64,000 nucleotides of DNA from Streptomyces roseofulvus (GTDB taxonomy: Bacteria > Actinomycetota > Actinomycetes > Streptomycetales > Streptomycetaceae), in the NCBI RefSeq assembly GCF_039534915.1, contig NZ_BAAAWE010000001.1:2232001-2296000 (forward strand). Direction: 5' to 3'. Numbering within the stretch: the stretch's first letter is position 1; every line of letters begins with the position of its first letter. The notes under the pieces are model-generated. The model saw only the letters and a program-made list of their open reading frames with translations, had not been told where the DNA came from and made no database searches. The position numbers were made by a program, and so were the translations under genes. Positions 1 to 8,309 of the stretch are shown here, piece by piece.

Positions 1-168
1 GATGTCGGCCACGGTGCCGGCGGTGCCGCCCCGGGCGATCCAGCGCTTGTTGCCGAGCCAGACGGCGACGAAGACACCGAGGATGATGCAGAAGGCGTAG
101 CCGCGCAGCGGGATCGGTCCGAGGTGGAGGACACCGGTCGACGGGCTGGGAATGTAGGCAAGGTCCAT
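1..168 (-). CDS. lgt: Prolipoprotein diacylglyceryl transferase, N-terminal part (runs off the left edge)
   Basis: Only the first 56 residues are in the window. They begin MDLAYIPSPSTGVLHLGPIP and continue into a first membrane helix and the GNKRW segment, typical of Lgt. Lgt is an integral membrane enzyme that moves diacylglycerol from phosphatidylglycerol onto the lipobox cysteine of prelipoproteins, the step before the LspA cleavage encoded about 39 kb away in this window. The ATG start lies 78 bases after the stop of the DsbA-like gene, with a hairpin between them. The identification rests on the N-terminus and on the gene order, which is normal for Streptomyces (lgt beside a thiol-disulfide protein and trpA). 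Confidence 0.85.
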   Translation of the reverse strand, partial: MDLAYIPSPSTGVLHLGPIPLRGYAFCIILGVFVAVWLGNKRWIARGGTAGTVADI

Positions 169-188
169 GGCAGGTCCGACGCTACCCT

Positions 189-219
189 GCCGGGCGGGCG
201 GACCGGCAGCCCACCCGGC
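189..219 (-). terminator. Hairpin between the DsbA-like gene and lgt
   Basis: Arms of 11 bases (189-199 and 209-219) pair with one mismatch around a 9-base loop. The hairpin lies just downstream of the DsbA-like stop codon on the minus strand and has no T-tract. It could end or attenuate transcription before lgt. Confidence 0.4.
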
Positions 220-246
220 AACGTCTGAATAACTAACCCGCCGGCA

Positions 247-1074
247 CTACCCCGCCGAGGGGGAGGCCGTGCCCGGCTTCTTGCCCTTGTTGGCCTCGGC
301 GACCCACTTCTTCAGGTTCTCCGGCGAGATCTGCTCGCCGCCCTTGGTCGGGAAGATCGATTCTCCGTTGAGCAGCACGGAGGGGGTGCCGCGGAAGCCG
401 CCGGCCTGGAAGGCGTCGTTGGACTTCTCGACCCAGCTGTCGTGCGTGCCGTCCTCGACGCAGGAGCGGAACGCCGGGGTGTCGAGGCCGGGGACCTTGG
501 CGGCCAGCTCGATCAGCTTGTCGTTCTTGCCGAAGGCGTCGTCGGTCTCCTGCGGCTGGTTGATGTAGAGCGTGTCGTGGTACGCGGTGAACTTGCCGGC
601 GTCCTGGGCGCAGGCGGCCGCGTTCGCCGCGCGCAGCGAGCCGCTGCCGCCCATGTTGCCGTCGATGAGGGTGGCGAGGTGGTACTCGGCCTTGAGCGCG
701 CCGCCGGCCTCCAGCTCGTGGATGGTGTCCCGCATGACGTTCTCGAACTGGGCGCACGCGGGGCAGCGGAAGTCCTCCCAGATCTGGAGGGTGGACGGGG
801 CGTCCGCCGCGCCGGTGGGGATGGCCGGCTTGTCGCCCTCGATCGCGCCGGTGGGGGCGACGACGGGCCCGGCCTTGGCCGAGTCGCTGTCCTTGCCGCT
901 GTTGGCGGCGATCACGCCGACGACGGCGGCGAGGCCGAGGACACCGACCACTCCCGCCGTCACGATCAGGACCCGGCGCTGCTTCTCGCGGGCCTTCTCG
1001 CGCTCACGCTGCTGCTGCAGGCGCTCCCGCGCGCTCTTGTTGCTACCGTCACGGTTCTTCTCGCTCACGCCCAC
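247..1074 (-). CDS. Membrane-anchored DsbA-family thiol:disulfide protein
   Basis: The product is 275 aa: a charged N-terminal cytoplasmic tail rich in Arg, Lys, Glu and Gln (about 1-33), one membrane helix (about 34-58), a short linker, then a DsbA-like thioredoxin fold. The active-site CPAC is in EDFRCPACAQF, and the cis-Pro loop is in GFRGTPSVLLNG. Family members oxidise or reshuffle disulfides in proteins outside the membrane. The start MGVSEKNRDGSNK fits the known N-terminus. The gene sits between trpA and lgt, and a second protein with the same layout (CPVC) is encoded at 31016-31831. The specific partner is unknown. Confidence 0.82.
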   Translation of the reverse strand: MGVSEKNRDGSNKSARERLQQQREREKAREKQRRVLIVTAGVVGVLGLAAVVGVIAANSGKDSDSAKAGPVVAPTGAIEGDKPAIPTGAADAPSTLQIWEDFRCPACAQFENVMRDTIHELEAGGALKAEYHLATLIDGNMGGSGSLRAANAAACAQDAGKFTAYHDTLYINQPQETDDAFGKNDKLIELAAKVPGLDTPAFRSCVEDGTHDSWVEKSNDAFQAGGFRGTPSVLLNGESIFPTKGGEQISPENLKKWVAEANKGKKPGTASPSAG

Positions 1075-1083
1075 AGCAACGAA

Positions 1084-1111
1084 CCGGGGAGGCGCGTCCG
1101 CGCCTCCCCGG
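1084..1111 (-). terminator. Terminator hairpin after trpA
   Basis: CCGGGGAGGCGCG and its exact complement form a 13-bp stem with a minimal loop, between the trpA stop and the next gene on the same strand. No T-run follows, as is common in Streptomyces. It probably ends the trpC-trpM-trpB-trpA transcript. Confidence 0.7.
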
Positions 1112-1141
1112 TCCGATATCCACCCGAATGGGCTACGTCCG

Positions 1142-1963
1142 CTACGGGGTGCGGCGCACGCCCTCGGCGAGTTCGGCCGCCAGTTCCTTTACGGCGGCGA
1201 GTCCGGCGGCCTCGTCGCCGTCGGCGTCGAGGATCCGCTGGACGAAGGCCGAGCCGACGATGACGCCGTCGGCGAAGGCGGCGACCTCGCGGGCCTGGTC
1301 GGCGTTGGAGACGCCGAGGCCGACGCAGACCGGGATCTTCGCGGTCACGCGGGTGCGGCGGACCAGCTCGGCGGCCTGCTCGCCGACCGAGGCGCGGGTG
1401 CCGGTGACGCCCATCAGGGAGGCGGCGTAGACGAAGCCGGATCCGGCGGCGGTGATGGTGGCGAGCCGCTCGTCCTTGCTGCTGGGGGCGACGACGAAGA
1501 CGGTGGCGAGGCCGTGCCGCTCCGCGTGCTCCCGCCACAGGGCGGACTCCTGGACCGGCAGGTCGGGCAGGATGCAGCCGGCGCCGCCGGCCGCCGCGAG
1601 CTCCTCGGTGAAGCGCTCGACGCCGTACCGGTCGATCGGGTTCCAGTAGGTCATCACGAGGACCGGCTTGCCGGTGGCCTCGTGGGCCTCCTTCACGGTC
1701 CGCATGACGTCGGCGATCCGGACGCCGCCGCGCAGGGCGATGTCGTCGGCGGTCTGGATGACGGGGCCGTCCAGGACCGGGTCGCTGTGCGGGAGGCCGA
1801 CCTCGACGATGTCGGCGCCGCCGTCGAAGGCGGCCTTGATCGCCTTGATGCCGCCGTCCACGGTCGGGAAGCCGGCCGGGAGGTAGGCGATGAGCGCGGC
1901 CCGGTCCTCGGACTTCGCGCGCTCCAGGGTGTCGGCGAGCAGCTGGATGTTCCCGGTCGTCAC
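1142..1963 (-). CDS. trpA: Tryptophan synthase alpha chain
   Basis: The product is 273 aa, the normal TrpA length. It cleaves indole-3-glycerol phosphate to indole and glyceraldehyde 3-phosphate and passes indole to TrpB. The catalytic Glu and Asp regions are visible in [20 protein letters not shown], and the phosphate-binding end in [15 protein letters not shown] and [11 protein letters not shown]. The start is a GTG whose last bases overlap the trpB stop (GTGA, 4-base overlap), so translation is coupled and TrpA and TrpB should be made in equal amounts. It is the last gene of the trpC-M-B-A group and is followed by a strong hairpin. Confidence 0.97.
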   Translation of the reverse strand: MTTGNIQLLADTLERAKSEDRAALIAYLPAGFPTVDGGIKAIKAAFDGGADIVEVGLPHSDPVLDGPVIQTADDIALRGGVRIADVMRTVKEAHEATGKPVLVMTYWNPIDRYGVERFTEELAAAGGAGCILPDLPVQESALWREHAERHGLATVFVVAPSSKDERLATITAAGSGFVYAASLMGVTGTRASVGEQAAELVRRTRVTAKIPVCVGLGVSNADQAREVAAFADGVIVGSAFVQRILDADGDEAAGLAAVKELAAELAEGVRRTP

Positions 1964-3198
1964 TTCGAACCCTCCTCGTCGTACAGGCCGAAGTAGCGGG
2001 CGGCCGTGTCCATGTCCTTGTCGCCGCGGCCGGAGAGGTTCACGACGAGGAGCGCGTCCTTGCCGAGCTCCTTGCCGACCTCCAGGGCCCCGGCGAGGGC
2101 GTGGGCCGACTCGATGGCCGGGATGATGCCCTCGGTACGGGAGAGCAGCCGCAGGGCCTGCATGGCGGCGTCGTCGGTGACGGCCCGGTACTCGCCGCGG
2201 CCGCTGTCCTTGAGGTAGGCGTGCTCGGGGCCGATGCCGGGGTAGTCGAGGCCGGCCGAGATCGAGTACGGCTCGGTGATCTGGCCCTCGTCGTCCTGGA
2301 GGACGTACGACCGGGAGCCGTGCAGGATGCCGGGCTCGCCGGCGGTGAGGGTGGCCGCGTGCTCGCCGGTCTCGACGCCGTGGCCGGCCGGCTCGCAGCC
2401 GATGAGCCGGACGGAGGCGTCGGGCAGGAAGGCGTGGAACAGGCCGATCGCGTTCGACCCGCCGCCGACGCAGGCGATGGCCGCGTCGGGGAGGCGGCCG
2501 GCGCGCTCCAGGAGCTGGCGGCGGGCCTCGACGCCGATGACCCGGTGGAAGTCGCGGACCATCGCGGGGAAGGGGTGCGGTCCGGCGACGGTGCCGAAGA
2601 GGTAGTGGGTGCGGTCGACGTTGGCGACCCAGTCGCGGAACGCCTCGTTGATGGCGTCCTTGAGGGTGCGGCTGCCGGACTTCACCGCGATGACCTCGGC
2701 GCCGAGCATCCGCATCCGGGCCACGTTGAGGGCCTGGCGCTGGGTGTCGACCTCGCCCATGTAGATGGTGCAGTCGAGGCCGAAGAGGGCGCAGGCGGTG
2801 GCGGTGGCGACGCCGTGCTGGCCGGCGCCGGTCTCGGCGATCACCCGGGTCTTGCCCATGCGCTTGGTGAGCAGGGCCTGGCCGAGCACGTTGTTGATCT
2901 TGTGCGAGCCGGTGTGGTTGAGGTCCTCGCGCTTGAGGAAGATCCGGGCGCCGCCGGCGTGCTCGGCGAACCGGGGCACCTCGGTGAGGGCGCTGGGGCG
3001 GCCGGTGTAGTTCGCCATGAGGTCGCCGAGCTCGCGGGCGAACTCGGGGTCGTTCTTGGCCTTCTCGTACTCGACGGCGACCTCGTCGACGGCGGCGACG
3101 AGGGCCTCGGGGATGAACTTGCCGCCGAAGGCGCCGAAGTAGCCCTCGGGCGACGGGACCTGACCCTCCGGGTCCGGGATGAAGAACTCGCTGGTCAT
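1960..3198 (-). CDS. trpB: Tryptophan synthase beta chain
   Basis: The product is 412 aa. TrpB is the PLP enzyme that joins indole and serine to make tryptophan. The PLP lysine is K100 in HTGSHKINN, the glycine-rich phosphate loop is [10 protein letters not shown], and GAGQHG lies between them. The ATG start is preceded by GAGGAG about 10 bases upstream. An open frame continues further upstream, but its residues look like shadow coding and have no TrpB similarity. The 337-base spacer before it carries three hairpins, so trpB may have its own RNA-level control separate from trpC and trpM. Confidence 0.97.
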   Translation of the reverse strand: MTSEFFIPDPEGQVPSPEGYFGAFGGKFIPEALVAAVDEVAVEYEKAKNDPEFARELGDLMANYTGRPSALTEVPRFAEHAGGARIFLKREDLNHTGSHKINNVLGQALLTKRMGKTRVIAETGAGQHGVATATACALFGLDCTIYMGEVDTQRQALNVARMRMLGAEVIAVKSGSRTLKDAINEAFRDWVANVDRTHYLFGTVAGPHPFPAMVRDFHRVIGVEARRQLLERAGRLPDAAIACVGGGSNAIGLFHAFLPDASVRLIGCEPAGHGVETGEHAATLTAGEPGILHGSRSYVLQDDEGQITEPYSISAGLDYPGIGPEHAYLKDSGRGEYRAVTDDAAMQALRLLSRTEGIIPAIESAHALAGALEVGKELGKDALLVVNLSGRGDKDMDTAARYFGLYDEEGSK

Positions 3199-3535
3199 GC
3201 GGATGCTGCTCCTCGCGGGGCGATGCGGTCGTGAAAAGGACGTGACTCGCTTCGTACACGCGCGTGCGCCTGCGGCTACGGCTGCCGCCGCCGTTTCGTT
3301 GTGGGCAATCGTTCCGCCGGGGCGGAACGGGTGGGCACAACGGAACGGCACCTCTGGCGGTGCCTCCGCGCCCCGAGCCTGGGCCCGCACCCGTACGGAG
3401 CCGTACAGCAGGTGCGGGTTCAGGCGCGGGAAGCCTTGGCCCGGCAGGGGGCGCCGTCCCTGTGCCCACCCGTCCCGCCCTTGCGGGACGTATGCCCACA
3501 GGGACGGCGGGGCGCAGCCCGCAGAGGGAGGTGCG
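3199..3535 (-). promoter_or_regulatory. trpM-trpB spacer with three successive hairpins (possible attenuator or leader)
   Basis: This 337-base stretch holds no recognisable gene. In the direction of trpB transcription it contains a nested hairpin (outer 12-bp arms 3453-3464/3497-3508, inner 7-bp arms 3472-3478/3483-3489), a second hairpin (8-bp arms 3384-3391/3411-3418 with inner GTACGG/CCGTAC), and a third (9-bp arms 3310-3318/3321-3329). I found no short leader peptide with Trp codon runs, so classical Trp-codon attenuation is not supported. The structures could be a processing site, a protein-binding leader or a terminator upstream of trpB. Confidence 0.5.
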
Positions 3536-3775
3536 TCAGAGGGACGCGCGTGTGAGGCGGGCGCGCCATCGGAGGCCCGGGACCGTGCCCGGCTCCGCGC
3601 CGATGCAGTGGCGGACCCGGCGTCCGTGGACCCGGCGGGCCGGCGCCCGGCAGCCCCGCGGCCGGCAGCCGCGGGCGAGCCGCGCGTGGGCCGGGACGGC
3701 GACCGCGCGCAGGCCGACGGGCCCCTGGGCCAGGGAGCCCGGGGCGGTCGGCACGGCGGCGCGGCGAGGGGTCAT
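3536..3775 (-). CDS. trpM: Tryptophan biosynthesis modulator TrpM (small basic protein)
   Basis: The product is 79 aa and very rich in Arg, with a central block [18 protein letters not shown] followed by an EPG...GLRWR region that I recognise as the conserved part of Streptomyces TrpM. TrpM is known in S. coelicolor as a small protein encoded between trpC and trpB that modulates tryptophan production and differentiation; its mechanism is not settled. The ATG is 10 bases after the trpC stop, so it is probably co-transcribed with trpC. It lacks a clear Shine-Dalgarno sequence close to the start and may depend on trpC translation. The two Cys in the CRPRGC block could bind a metal or form a disulfide. 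Confidence 0.75.
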   Translation of the reverse strand: MTPRRAAVPTAPGSLAQGPVGLRAVAVPAHARLARGCRPRGCRAPARRVHGRRVRHCIGAEPGTVPGLRWRARLTRASL

Positions 3776-3785
3776 GGCGCGGCCG

Positions 3786-4595
3786 TCAGCTCCGGCCGTG
3801 CCGCAGGGCCGGGTGCGCGCCGGCGGCGACGAGGTCGGCGACGGCGGTCTTCGGGTCGCGGCCGGTGACCAGGGACTCGCCGACCAGGACCGCGTCGGCG
3901 CCGGCGTTGGCGTACGCGATGAGGTCGTGCGGGCCGCGGACGCCGGACTCGGCGACCTTGACGATGCCGGCCGGGATCTCGGGGGCGACGCGCTCGAAGG
4001 TGGAGCGGTCGACCTGGAGGGTCTTGAGGTTGCGGGCGTTGACGCCGATGATCCGGGCGCCGGCGGCGACCGCGCGCTCGACCTCCTCCTCGTCGTGGAC
4101 CTCGACGAGCGGGGTGAGCCCGATGGACTCGGCGCGCTCGATGAGGGAGACGAGGGCCTCCTGCTCCAGGGCCGCGACGATCAGGAGCGCGAGGTCGGCT
4201 CCGTACGCCCGGGCCTCCCAGAGCTGGTAGGCGGTGACGATGAAGTCCTTGCGCAGGACCGGGATGTCGACCCGGGCGCGCACGGCCTCCAGGTCGGCGA
4301 GCGAGCCGCCGAAGCGGCGCTGCTCGGTGAGGACGGAGATGACGGCGGCGCCGCCCGCCTCGTAGTCGGCGGCGAGTCCCGCCGGGTCGGCGATGGCCGC
4401 GAGTGCTCCCTTGGACGGGCTGGAGCGCTTGACCTCGCAGATCACGGTGACGCCGTCGCCGCGCAGCGCGGCGACCCCGTCCTTGGCCTGCGGGGCCTTG
4501 GCGGCCCGCTCCTTGAGCTCGTCGAGGGAGACCCGCGCCTGCCGCTCTGCGAGGTCGGCGCGCACGCCTTCGATGATCTCGTCGAGCACACTCAC
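3786..4595 (-). CDS. trpC: Indole-3-glycerol phosphate synthase
   Basis: The product is 269 aa, a stand-alone TrpC TIM barrel that converts CdRP to indole-3-glycerol phosphate. Diagnostic segments are [11 protein letters not shown] (substrate-binding Lys), [15 protein letters not shown] and KVAESGVRG. The chosen start is the GTG at [10 protein letters not shown], which has a GGAAGGGGG ribosome-binding sequence upstream; the longer open frame upstream is not TrpC-like. It is not fused to TrpF, which fits an organism that uses PriA for that step. It leads the trpC-trpM-trpB-trpA group. Confidence 0.96.
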   Translation of the reverse strand: MSVLDEIIEGVRADLAERQARVSLDELKERAAKAPQAKDGVAALRGDGVTVICEVKRSSPSKGALAAIADPAGLAADYEAGGAAVISVLTEQRRFGGSLADLEAVRARVDIPVLRKDFIVTAYQLWEARAYGADLALLIVAALEQEALVSLIERAESIGLTPLVEVHDEEEVERAVAAGARIIGVNARNLKTLQVDRSTFERVAPEIPAGIVKVAESGVRGPHDLIAYANAGADAVLVGESLVTGRDPKTAVADLVAAGAHPALRHGRS

Positions 4596-4623
4596 GCGAG
4601 AGGCCCCCTTCCGGGACGGTGAC

Positions 4624-4637
4624 GGTTCCACGGAACC
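4624..4637. promoter_or_regulatory. Palindrome GGTTCCACGGAACC upstream of trpC
   Basis: A perfect inverted repeat (GGTTCC/GGAACC with a 2-base centre) lies about 30 bases upstream of the trpC GTG. It is a candidate operator, or a small hairpin in the trpC leader. No regulator is assigned. Confidence 0.35.
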
Positions 4638-4726
4638 TGATGAACAGGGTTCAGCCATGTCCGATGGTATCCGCAGGAGGCCGTCTGATCCGCATCGAGC
4701 GGCGCGGTGTCCCAATCCCTGGGACT

Positions 4727-5203
4727 TCAGGGGGCCAGCGCGGAGCCGACCGGAAGGTTCCGTACCACCGCGAACAGCGCGGTCAGCGCGCCGAGCGCCC
4801 ACCACCAGGCGGGCCGCACGGTGATCCGGGTCGGCGTGCCGCGGACGGCGTGAACCAGCCACACGGCCATGAGGACCGCGCAGACGGCGTACCCGGCGAC
4901 GGCGAGCGCGTTGGCGCCGAGGGCGGCGGCGAGGTCGCCGTGGGCGGCGGCGTGGGCGCTGCGCAGGCCGCCGCAGCCGGGGCAGTACAGGCCGGTGAAG
5001 CGGAGCAGCGGGCAGACCGGGTAGTGGCCGGGTTCGTTGGGGTCGACGAGGCCGACGTAGGTGAAGGCGGCGGCGGTGCCGGCGAGGGTGGCGAGCGGGG
5101 CGAGCAGCCGCCGGCCGAGCGGGCGGCGCCGGAACTCCTCGGCCTCGGTGAGCGGGGTCGGCGGGGCGGGCGGGGTCGTCTGGGGGGCTGGCTCGGCGGT
5201 CAC
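4727..5203 (-). CDS. DUF2752 family membrane protein
   Basis: The product is 158 aa, with a Pro/Thr-rich cytoplasmic start and about three membrane helices. The DUF2752 signature is plain: [20 protein letters not shown] followed by [10 protein letters not shown]. The conserved Cys pairs sit near the membrane and suggest a metal or redox role, but the function is not known. It lies just upstream of trpC on the same strand, 131 bases away, so its presence in the trp neighbourhood may reflect co-transcription only. Confidence 0.8.
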   Translation of the reverse strand: MTAEPAPQTTPPAPPTPLTEAEEFRRRPLGRRLLAPLATLAGTAAAFTYVGLVDPNEPGHYPVCPLLRFTGLYCPGCGGLRSAHAAAHGDLAAALGANALAVAGYAVCAVLMAVWLVHAVRGTPTRITVRPAWWWALGALTALFAVVRNLPVGSALAP

Positions 5204-5239
5204 GCGGTGATTGTCGCCCGGGAGGCGCCGGGACGCACG

Positions 5240-5272
5240 ACGGCGCAGTCCGGCGGTGCCGGACTGCGCCGT
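5240..5272 (-). terminator. Perfect 15-bp hairpin after the HGxxPAAW gene
   Basis: Arms 5240-5254 and 5258-5272 are perfectly complementary around a 3-base loop. The hairpin lies between the HGxxPAAW gene and the DUF2752 gene on the minus strand. There is no T-tract. Confidence 0.65.
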
Positions 5273-5312
5273 TCGTGTGGTGCGCGCGTCCCGTGGGCCC
5301 TGGGGCCCGGGG

Positions 5313-5567
5313 TCAGACGCGGGCCTTGGCCGCGGCGGTCGCGCTCTCGCGGGCGTCGACGACGGCCTGGGACTCCTTCGGCATGCCGAGGCCGGCGATC
5401 TTCATCGCGCCGCCGACGACACCGCCGAGCAGGATGACGCCGACACCGGCCCAGAAGCCGGGCACGTTCGCCGCCACCATGAAGACTCCGGCGATGCAGA
5501 AGCCGATGAAGGAGATGATGACACCGGTCCAGGCGGCCGGGGTGTGTCCGTGGGCGCTGCCCGCCAT
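5313..5567 (-). CDS. HGxxPAAW family small membrane protein
   Basis: The product is 84 aa and starts MAGSAHGHTPAAWTG, the hallmark that names this actinobacterial family. Two hydrophobic helices follow (about 14-32 and 38-58), then a short Ala/Glu/Lys tail. The function is unknown. The ATG has a good ribosome-binding site (GAGGAG, about 7 bases away). It stands between the trpE-side gene TIGR02234 and DUF2752, and the 118-base upstream spacer carries two tandem palindromes, so it probably has its own regulated promoter. Confidence 0.85.
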   Translation of the reverse strand: MAGSAHGHTPAAWTGVIISFIGFCIAGVFMVAANVPGFWAGVGVILLGGVVGGAMKIAGLGMPKESQAVVDARESATAAAKARV

Positions 5568-5608
5568 GAGTTGCTCCTCGTAGATGTTGCTCGGTGGTGA
5601 CGTCGAAG

Positions 5609-5638
5609 ATGACGGCTGTCATGTGATGACGGCGTCAT
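5609..5638. promoter_or_regulatory. Two tandem ATGAC(N3-4)GTCAT palindromes upstream of the HGxxPAAW gene
   Basis: ATGAC-GGCT-GTCAT (5609-5622) and ATGAC-GGC-GTCAT (5626-5638) lie side by side, with centres about 16-17 bases apart and a related TGACGTC at about 5598. The pair is about 40-70 bases upstream of the start codon, where a regulator would act. The pattern looks like a paired dimer-binding operator. The regulator is unknown. Confidence 0.45.
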
Positions 5639-5685
5639 TCTTCCGCACATGACCCCGCGGAGGTGACTCGGGGGGTCCCGGACGA

Positions 5686-6336
5686 TCACGCGTCGTGCGT
5701 CGGGTCCTCGCCGCGGTCGAGCGCCTTCCACAGGTCCTCGGGCCGGTCGGGGTCGCCGGCGGCGGGGCGGCGCGGGGCGCGGGGCGCGCCGGAGCGCTCG
5801 TAGCGGCCGCCCATCGCCGGCCAGCTCTTGCCGTAGCGGAGGGCGAAGAGGCCGGCGACGAGAATGAGGAGGGCGCCGGCGGCGGCGACGTAGGGCCAGG
5901 CCGTGTGGCTGAGGCCGGCGACGGCGGCGGCGGTGTCGCCGCTGATCCGGGCGGCCTCGGCGTCGAGGGCGGCGCTGTCGGAGGCGCCGAGGAGGGCGGC
6001 GACGGCGGCGCCGGCGCCGCTGAGCGCGAGGAGCGCGGCGACGAGGGTGCGGCCCGCCCGGCGGACGGCGAAGACGGCGACGAGGGCGGCGAGGCCGACG
6101 ATCGCGAGGGCGGTGGGGACGCCGGTGACGGTGCCGCCGTCGGCCTCGACGGGGACGGTGCCCCCGGCGACCGACGCGGTGCCCTCGGCCCAGATCTGGC
6201 CGGCGGAGAGCAGTACGACGGTGGCCCCGAGGGCACCGAGGAGCAGGGCGACGGCGAGGCTCCGCCGGCCGCCGGAGGTGACGGCCGCGCGGGCGGCGCG
6301 GGGCTGGGGTACGGGTACGGCACTCACGTACCCCAC
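5686..6336 (-). CDS. TIGR02234 family tryptophan-biosynthesis-associated membrane protein
   Basis: The product is 216 aa. It has an early membrane helix (about 24-46), a central domain and two or three further helices, ending in a polar tail with ERSGAPRAPRRPAAGDPDRPEDLWKALDRGEDP compressed here to its key feature: a Pro/Arg/Asp-rich end with DLWKALDRG. This is the family found next to trpE in actinobacteria. It starts 7 bases after the trpE stop, so it is surely co-transcribed with trpE. The biochemical role is unknown; transport or feedback sensing of aromatic amino acids is only a guess. A GTG nine bases further in is an alternative start. Confidence 0.8.
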   Translation of the reverse strand: MGYVSAVPVPQPRAARAAVTSGGRRSLAVALLLGALGATVVLLSAGQIWAEGTASVAGGTVPVEADGGTVTGVPTALAIVGLAALVAVFAVRRAGRTLVAALLALSGAGAAVAALLGASDSAALDAEAARISGDTAAAVAGLSHTAWPYVAAAGALLILVAGLFALRYGKSWPAMGGRYERSGAPRAPRRPAAGDPDRPEDLWKALDRGEDPTHDA

Positions 6337-6342
6337 TATCCC

Positions 6343-7842
6343 CTACGGCTGCGATGAACCTTTCATCCGGTTGGCGGTGTGGACGGCGCGGAGCACGGCG
6401 GCGGCCTTGTTGCGGCACTCGGCGTCCTCGGCGGCGGGGTCGGAGTCGGCGACGACGCCCGCTCCGGCCTGGACGTACGCGGTGCCGTCGCGGAGCAGGG
6501 CGGTGCGGATGGCGATGGCGGTGTCGGAGTCGCCGGCGAAGTCGAGGTAGCCGACACAGCCGCCGTACAGGCCGCGCCGGGAGGGCTCCAGCTCCTCGAT
6601 GATCTGCATCGCGCGCGGCTTGGGCGCGCCGGAGAGGGTGCCGGCGGGGAAGCAGGCGGTGAGGACGTCGAAGGCGGTCTTCCCCTCGGCGACCCGGCCG
6701 GTGACGGTGGAGACGATGTGCATGACGTGGGAGTACCGCTCGATCGACATGAAGTCGACGACCTCGACGGAGCCGGGGGCGCAGACCCGGCCGAGGTCGT
6801 TGCGGCCGAGGTCGACGAGCATCAGGTGCTCGGCGCGCTCCTTGGGGTCGGCGAGCAGCTCCTCGGCGAGGTCGTGGTCCTCCTGCGGGGTGGCGCCGCG
6901 GTGCCGGGTGCCGGCGATGGGGTGGAGCATCGCCTGCCCGTCCTCGACCTTGACGAGGGCCTCGGGGCTGGAGCCGACGACGTCGAAGCCGTTCTCGAAC
7001 CGGAAGAGGTACATGTACGGGGACGGGTTGGTGGCCCGCAGGACCCGGTAGACGTCGAGGGCGGAGGCGGTACAGGGGGTCTCGAAGCGCTGCGAGGGGA
7101 CGACCTGGAAGGCCTCGCCGGCCCGGATGCGCTCCTTGATGTCGTCGACGGCGTCCTGGTAGGCCGGGCCGCCCCAGAGCGCGGAGTACTCGGGGAGCTC
7201 GGAGGCCGGGAGGGCGACGGGCGTGCCGGCGACGGGGCGGGCCAGGTCGGCCTCCATCGCGTCGAGCCGGGCGACGGCGTGCGCGTACGCCTCGTCGACG
7301 CCGGTCTCCAGGTCGTTGTGGTTGATCGCGTTGGCGATCAGCAGGACCGAGCCGTCCCAGTGGTCGAGGACGGCGAGGTCGCTGGTGAGCAGCATGGTGA
7401 GCTCGGGGAGCTCCAGGTCGTCGCGGGTGGAGTCGCCGATCTTCTCCAGGCGCCGGACGATGTCGTAGCCGAGGTAACCGACCATGCCGCCGGTGAAGGG
7501 CGGGAGGTCGCCGGCGAGGTCGCGCGGGGTGTGCAGGGTCTCGACGGTGGCGCGGAGGGCGGCGAGCGGGTCGCCGTCGACGGGGACGCCGACGGGCGGG
7601 GTGCCGAGCCAGTGGGCTTCGCCGTCCCTCACGGTCAGGGTGGCGTCGCTGCGGACGCCGACGAAGGAGTAGCGGGACCAGCTGCGGCCGTTCTCCGCGG
7701 ATTCGAGGAGGAAGGTGCCGGGGCGTTCGGCGGCGAGCTTGCGGTAGAGCCCGACCGGGGTGTCGCCGTCCGCGAGGAGCCTGCGGCTGACGGGGATGAC
7801 GCGGCGGTCCGCCGCCAGCTTGCGGAAGGTCTCGAGATCCAT
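6343..7842 (-). CDS. trpE: Anthranilate synthase component I
   Basis: The product is 499 aa, normal for TrpE. It makes anthranilate from chorismate using ammonia supplied by TrpG, which is not encoded here. Visible are the tryptophan feedback-site motif LLES at 45-48 with the nearby SWSRYSF, and the chorismate-binding C-terminal half with [45 protein letters not shown] and [12 protein letters not shown]. The feedback motif suggests normal Trp inhibition. The ATG start lies 11 bases after the hisI stop, with only a weak ribosome-binding site, so translation probably depends on hisI. No Trp-rich leader peptide precedes it. Confidence 0.96.
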   Translation of the reverse strand: MDLETFRKLAADRRVIPVSRRLLADGDTPVGLYRKLAAERPGTFLLESAENGRSWSRYSFVGVRSDATLTVRDGEAHWLGTPPVGVPVDGDPLAALRATVETLHTPRDLAGDLPPFTGGMVGYLGYDIVRRLEKIGDSTRDDLELPELTMLLTSDLAVLDHWDGSVLLIANAINHNDLETGVDEAYAHAVARLDAMEADLARPVAGTPVALPASELPEYSALWGGPAYQDAVDDIKERIRAGEAFQVVPSQRFETPCTASALDVYRVLRATNPSPYMYLFRFENGFDVVGSSPEALVKVEDGQAMLHPIAGTRHRGATPQEDHDLAEELLADPKERAEHLMLVDLGRNDLGRVCAPGSVEVVDFMSIERYSHVMHIVSTVTGRVAEGKTAFDVLTACFPAGTLSGAPKPRAMQIIEELEPSRRGLYGGCVGYLDFAGDSDTAIAIRTALLRDGTAYVQAGAGVVADSDPAAEDAECRNKAAAVLRAVHTANRMKGSSQP

Positions 7843-7853
7843 GGCGCCAGACC

Positions 7854-8225
7854 CTACTCGGCCGCGGGGAGCAGCACGTCGGTGTCGAAGCAGGTGCGGG
7901 TGCCGGTGTGGCAGGCGGCGCCGACCTGGTCGACCTTGACGAGGAGGGTGTCGGCGTCGCAGTCGAGGGCGACCGACTTGACGTGCTGGACGTGCCCGGA
8001 GGTGTCGCCCTTGACCCAGTACTCGTTCCGGCTGCGGGACCAGTAGGTGCAGCGGCCGGTGGTGAGGGTGCGGTGCAGGGCCTCGTCGTCCATCCAGCCG
8101 AGCATGAGCACCTCGCCGGTGTCGTACTGCTGGGCGATGGCCGGGAGCAGGCCGTCGGCGCTGCGCTTGAGGCGGGCGGCGATGGCCGGGTCGAGGTCGC
8201 TGGGGGTCCGGGGCGTGCTGGGCAT
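7854..8225 (-). CDS. hisI: Phosphoribosyl-AMP cyclohydrolase
   Basis: The product is 123 aa, a stand-alone HisI without a fused HisE. It opens the purine ring of PR-AMP in histidine synthesis. Typical segments are [53 protein letters not shown] and TCF, which include the Cys and Asp metal ligands. The ATG at [11 protein letters not shown] is chosen because conserved HisI sequence begins shortly after it. CACAAT lies only 6 bases upstream, so the message may be leaderless. It is separated from the other his genes and heads a hisI-trpE-TIGR02234 unit, tying a histidine gene to the first tryptophan gene. Confidence 0.95.
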   Translation of the reverse strand: MPSTPRTPSDLDPAIAARLKRSADGLLPAIAQQYDTGEVLMLGWMDDEALHRTLTTGRCTYWSRSRNEYWVKGDTSGHVQHVKSVALDCDADTLLVKVDQVGAACHTGTRTCFDTDVLLPAAE

Positions 8226-8296
8226 GAGCCCATTGTGCCGTGGGCCGTGGGGGTGTCCGGCGCGGTGTCCACTGGGCGGACGGCGTGGCGCGGTCG

Positions 8297-8302
8297 TACG
8301 CT
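8297..8302 (+). promoter_or_regulatory. Candidate -10 element (TACGCT) 7 bases before the DinB-like start
   Basis: TACGCT fits the Streptomyces TANNNT -10 pattern and ends 7 bases before the ATG, with no Shine-Dalgarno between them. This spacing is typical of leaderless transcripts. Confidence 0.45.
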
Positions 8303-8309
8303 GGCGGAC

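Noticed and set aside
1142..3499. A 785-codon minus-strand frame through trpA and trpB
   Set aside because: Only the last 273 residues are TrpA. The rest is trpB read in another frame.
3199..3535. A trp leader peptide between trpM and trpB
   Set aside because: Neither strand shows consecutive Trp codons next to the hairpins, so I call the hairpins a possible leader but not a Trp-codon attenuator.
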